NCBI GenBank assembly: GCA_964374095.1
Contig: CAYJXJ010000249.1
Span: 1 to 5,641 of the forward strand
Reading direction: 5' to 3'
DNA length: 5,641 bases
Source of the DNA: CAYJXJ01 sp964374095
GTDB lineage: Bacteria; Elusimicrobiota; Elusimicrobia; UBA1565; UBA9628
Shown here: one piece after another, positions 5,147-5,641 of the stretch
Position numbering within the stretch: the stretch's first letter is position 1
Layout of the letters: every line of letters begins with the position of its first letter
Notes under the pieces: generated by a model
What the model was told of the DNA's origin: nothing
Database searches by the model: none
What the model saw: only the letters and a program-made list of their open reading frames with translations
Translations under genes and position numbers: made by a program

Positions 5147-5578
5147 GTGAAGGCGATGACCGAACCGACGATGGAGGAGAAGTTCCAGTTCAACGCGGAG
5201 CTGGTCATCCGGACCATGCGCGAGCAGGCCGGCATGGAACTGGCTTACGATGGGAAGTCCGTGGCCTGGATCGAAGCCTACATCGAATGCCATCGGAAGG
5301 AATTGGATCGCAAAACCATCGACGGCCTCGTTGGAATGTTCGGATCCTTTTTGGGAGAGTGCCTCCGGCGACATTACGGCGGACGGTGGGTGGAGGCGAA
5401 CGGATATTGGGGAATCGAGTTCAGCGCAGGCAATGTCGCGTTTCCGTTCGCGAAGGTCGGCAAGCAATTCGACAACGGCCTTGGGGACTCCATCAAGAGT
5501 TTCCACGACCTCATCCCGATCCTATTCAAGCTGGGGATTCCGCCTGACCGCGCGGGCGGGTGCGCTGAAAATTTGTAG
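5147..5578 (+). CDS. uncharacterised small cytoplasmic protein (~140 residues)
   Basis: A 143-residue protein, apparently intact, of a type I have seen annotated only as hypothetical. It is mixed alpha/beta with no signal peptide or membrane segment. Noteworthy blocks are SVAWIEAYIECHRKEL (38-53), LVGMFGSFLGECLRRHYGG (61-79), RWVEANGYWGIEF (80-92) and NVAFPFAKVGKQF (96-108), followed by GDSIKSFHDLIPILF (113-127). The helix GSFLGE, then YGG-x-W, a short strand, then the AFPF turn loosely recalls the layout of DUF3806-like proteins; no catalytic residues stand out. The start is uncertain: GTG 5147, ATG 5156 (GAAGG only two bases away) and ATG 5171 are in frame without a well-spaced Shine-Dalgarno, and 5171 gives a natural MEEKFQFN start. 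It lies divergent from the DUF4062 remnant. Base composition is less GC-extreme than the phosphatase or nuclease genes, hinting at acquisition. Confidence 0.7.
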   Translation: MKAMTEPTMEEKFQFNAELVIRTMREQAGMELAYDGKSVAWIEAYIECHRKELDRKTIDGLVGMFGSFLGECLRRHYGGRWVEANGYWGIEFSAGNVAFPFAKVGKQFDNGLGDSIKSFHDLIPILFKLGIPPDRAGGCAENL

Positions 5579-5594
5579 GGTCCCGGCAGGGCGA

Positions 5595-5606
5595 GCGGCC
5601 GGCCGC
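5595..5606. repeat. 12-base GC palindrome downstream of the small gene
   Basis: GCGGCCGGCCGC is a perfect palindrome 16 bases after the stop at 5578. A second short stem, GGCGA/TCGCC, lies at 5617-5630. Neither is followed by a T-tract, so they do not look like an intrinsic terminator. The rest of 5579-5641 holds no gene I can see. Confidence 0.3.
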
Positions 5607-5641
5607 CATCGGAACCGGCGAGGGCTCGCCTCGGCCGTGGG

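Noticed and set aside
4583..5506. A continuous 307-codon minus-strand frame
   Set aside because: Its middle part is genuine DUF4062, but upstream of ~5041 it runs antisense to the better-supported ~140-residue gene. Downstream of ~4897 the family sequence moves to another frame, leaving Arg/Ser/Pro-rich out-of-frame translation. It is not one protein.
4900..5578. A possible complete toxin-immunity or defence module made of DUF4062 plus the small gene
   Set aside because: The DUF4062 part is truncated and frameshifted with no effector region, so no complete system can be supported from this window.
5595..5630. An intrinsic terminator after the small gene
   Set aside because: The palindromes are short and GC-only with no T-tract after them.

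Overview
The window is GC-rich bacterial DNA, apart from a visibly AT-richer first ~500 bases and a moderately less GC-rich stretch near the right end. Two proteins carry Sec-type signal peptides, which fits a cell with a periplasm or active secretion. No rRNA, tRNA or CRISPR array is present to fix the lineage. The high GC, the near-leaderless promoters with a TATAAT-like box just upstream of ATG, and the gene style would fit a free-living member of Elusimicrobiota or another deep-branching Gram-negative phylum; this is a weak guess.

Left region (1-545, minus strand). A small gene for an unrecognised 81-residue basic protein abuts the start of an SDH_sah-type (ClpP/crotonase-fold) serine proteinase. 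The proteinase breaks off after ~62 recognisable residues, so only its N-terminal fragment remains. A TTGACT/TAGCCT promoter lies upstream of the pair.

Core region (600-4527). A secreted alkaline phosphatase (681-2303, plus) has its own perfect TATAAT box and a Shine-Dalgarno. It resembles animal-type enzymes more than E. coli PhoA. Convergent to it, overlapping by 47 bases, is a putative secreted protein of unknown function (2257-3054, minus) with one DGDGNG loop. Divergent from that gene is a complete bacterial endonuclease Q (3220-4527, plus), a PHP-family DNA repair nuclease that nicks 5' of deaminated bases. Both genes flanking the 165-base divergent spacer have a -10 box so close to ATG that leaderless mRNAs are likely.

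Right region (4524-5641) looks like gene debris plus one small intact gene. On the minus strand, a 3' fragment of a zinc-ribbon-like protein shares the palindrome CTAG with endonuclease Q for both stop codons. Directly upstream is a decayed DUF4062 domain, the N-terminal module of many large STAND/NACHT-type proteins, with an internal deletion, a frameshift and a truncated end. Divergent from it is an apparently intact gene for an uncharacterised ~140-residue protein. A 14-base perfect palindrome sits between the two.

Overall I see an ordinary phosphatase/repair core bordered on both sides by broken accessory genes. I do not see a complete new multi-gene system. The best leads are the two broken gene clusters, the bacterial endonuclease Q, the paired leaderless promoters and the palindromic candidate operator.
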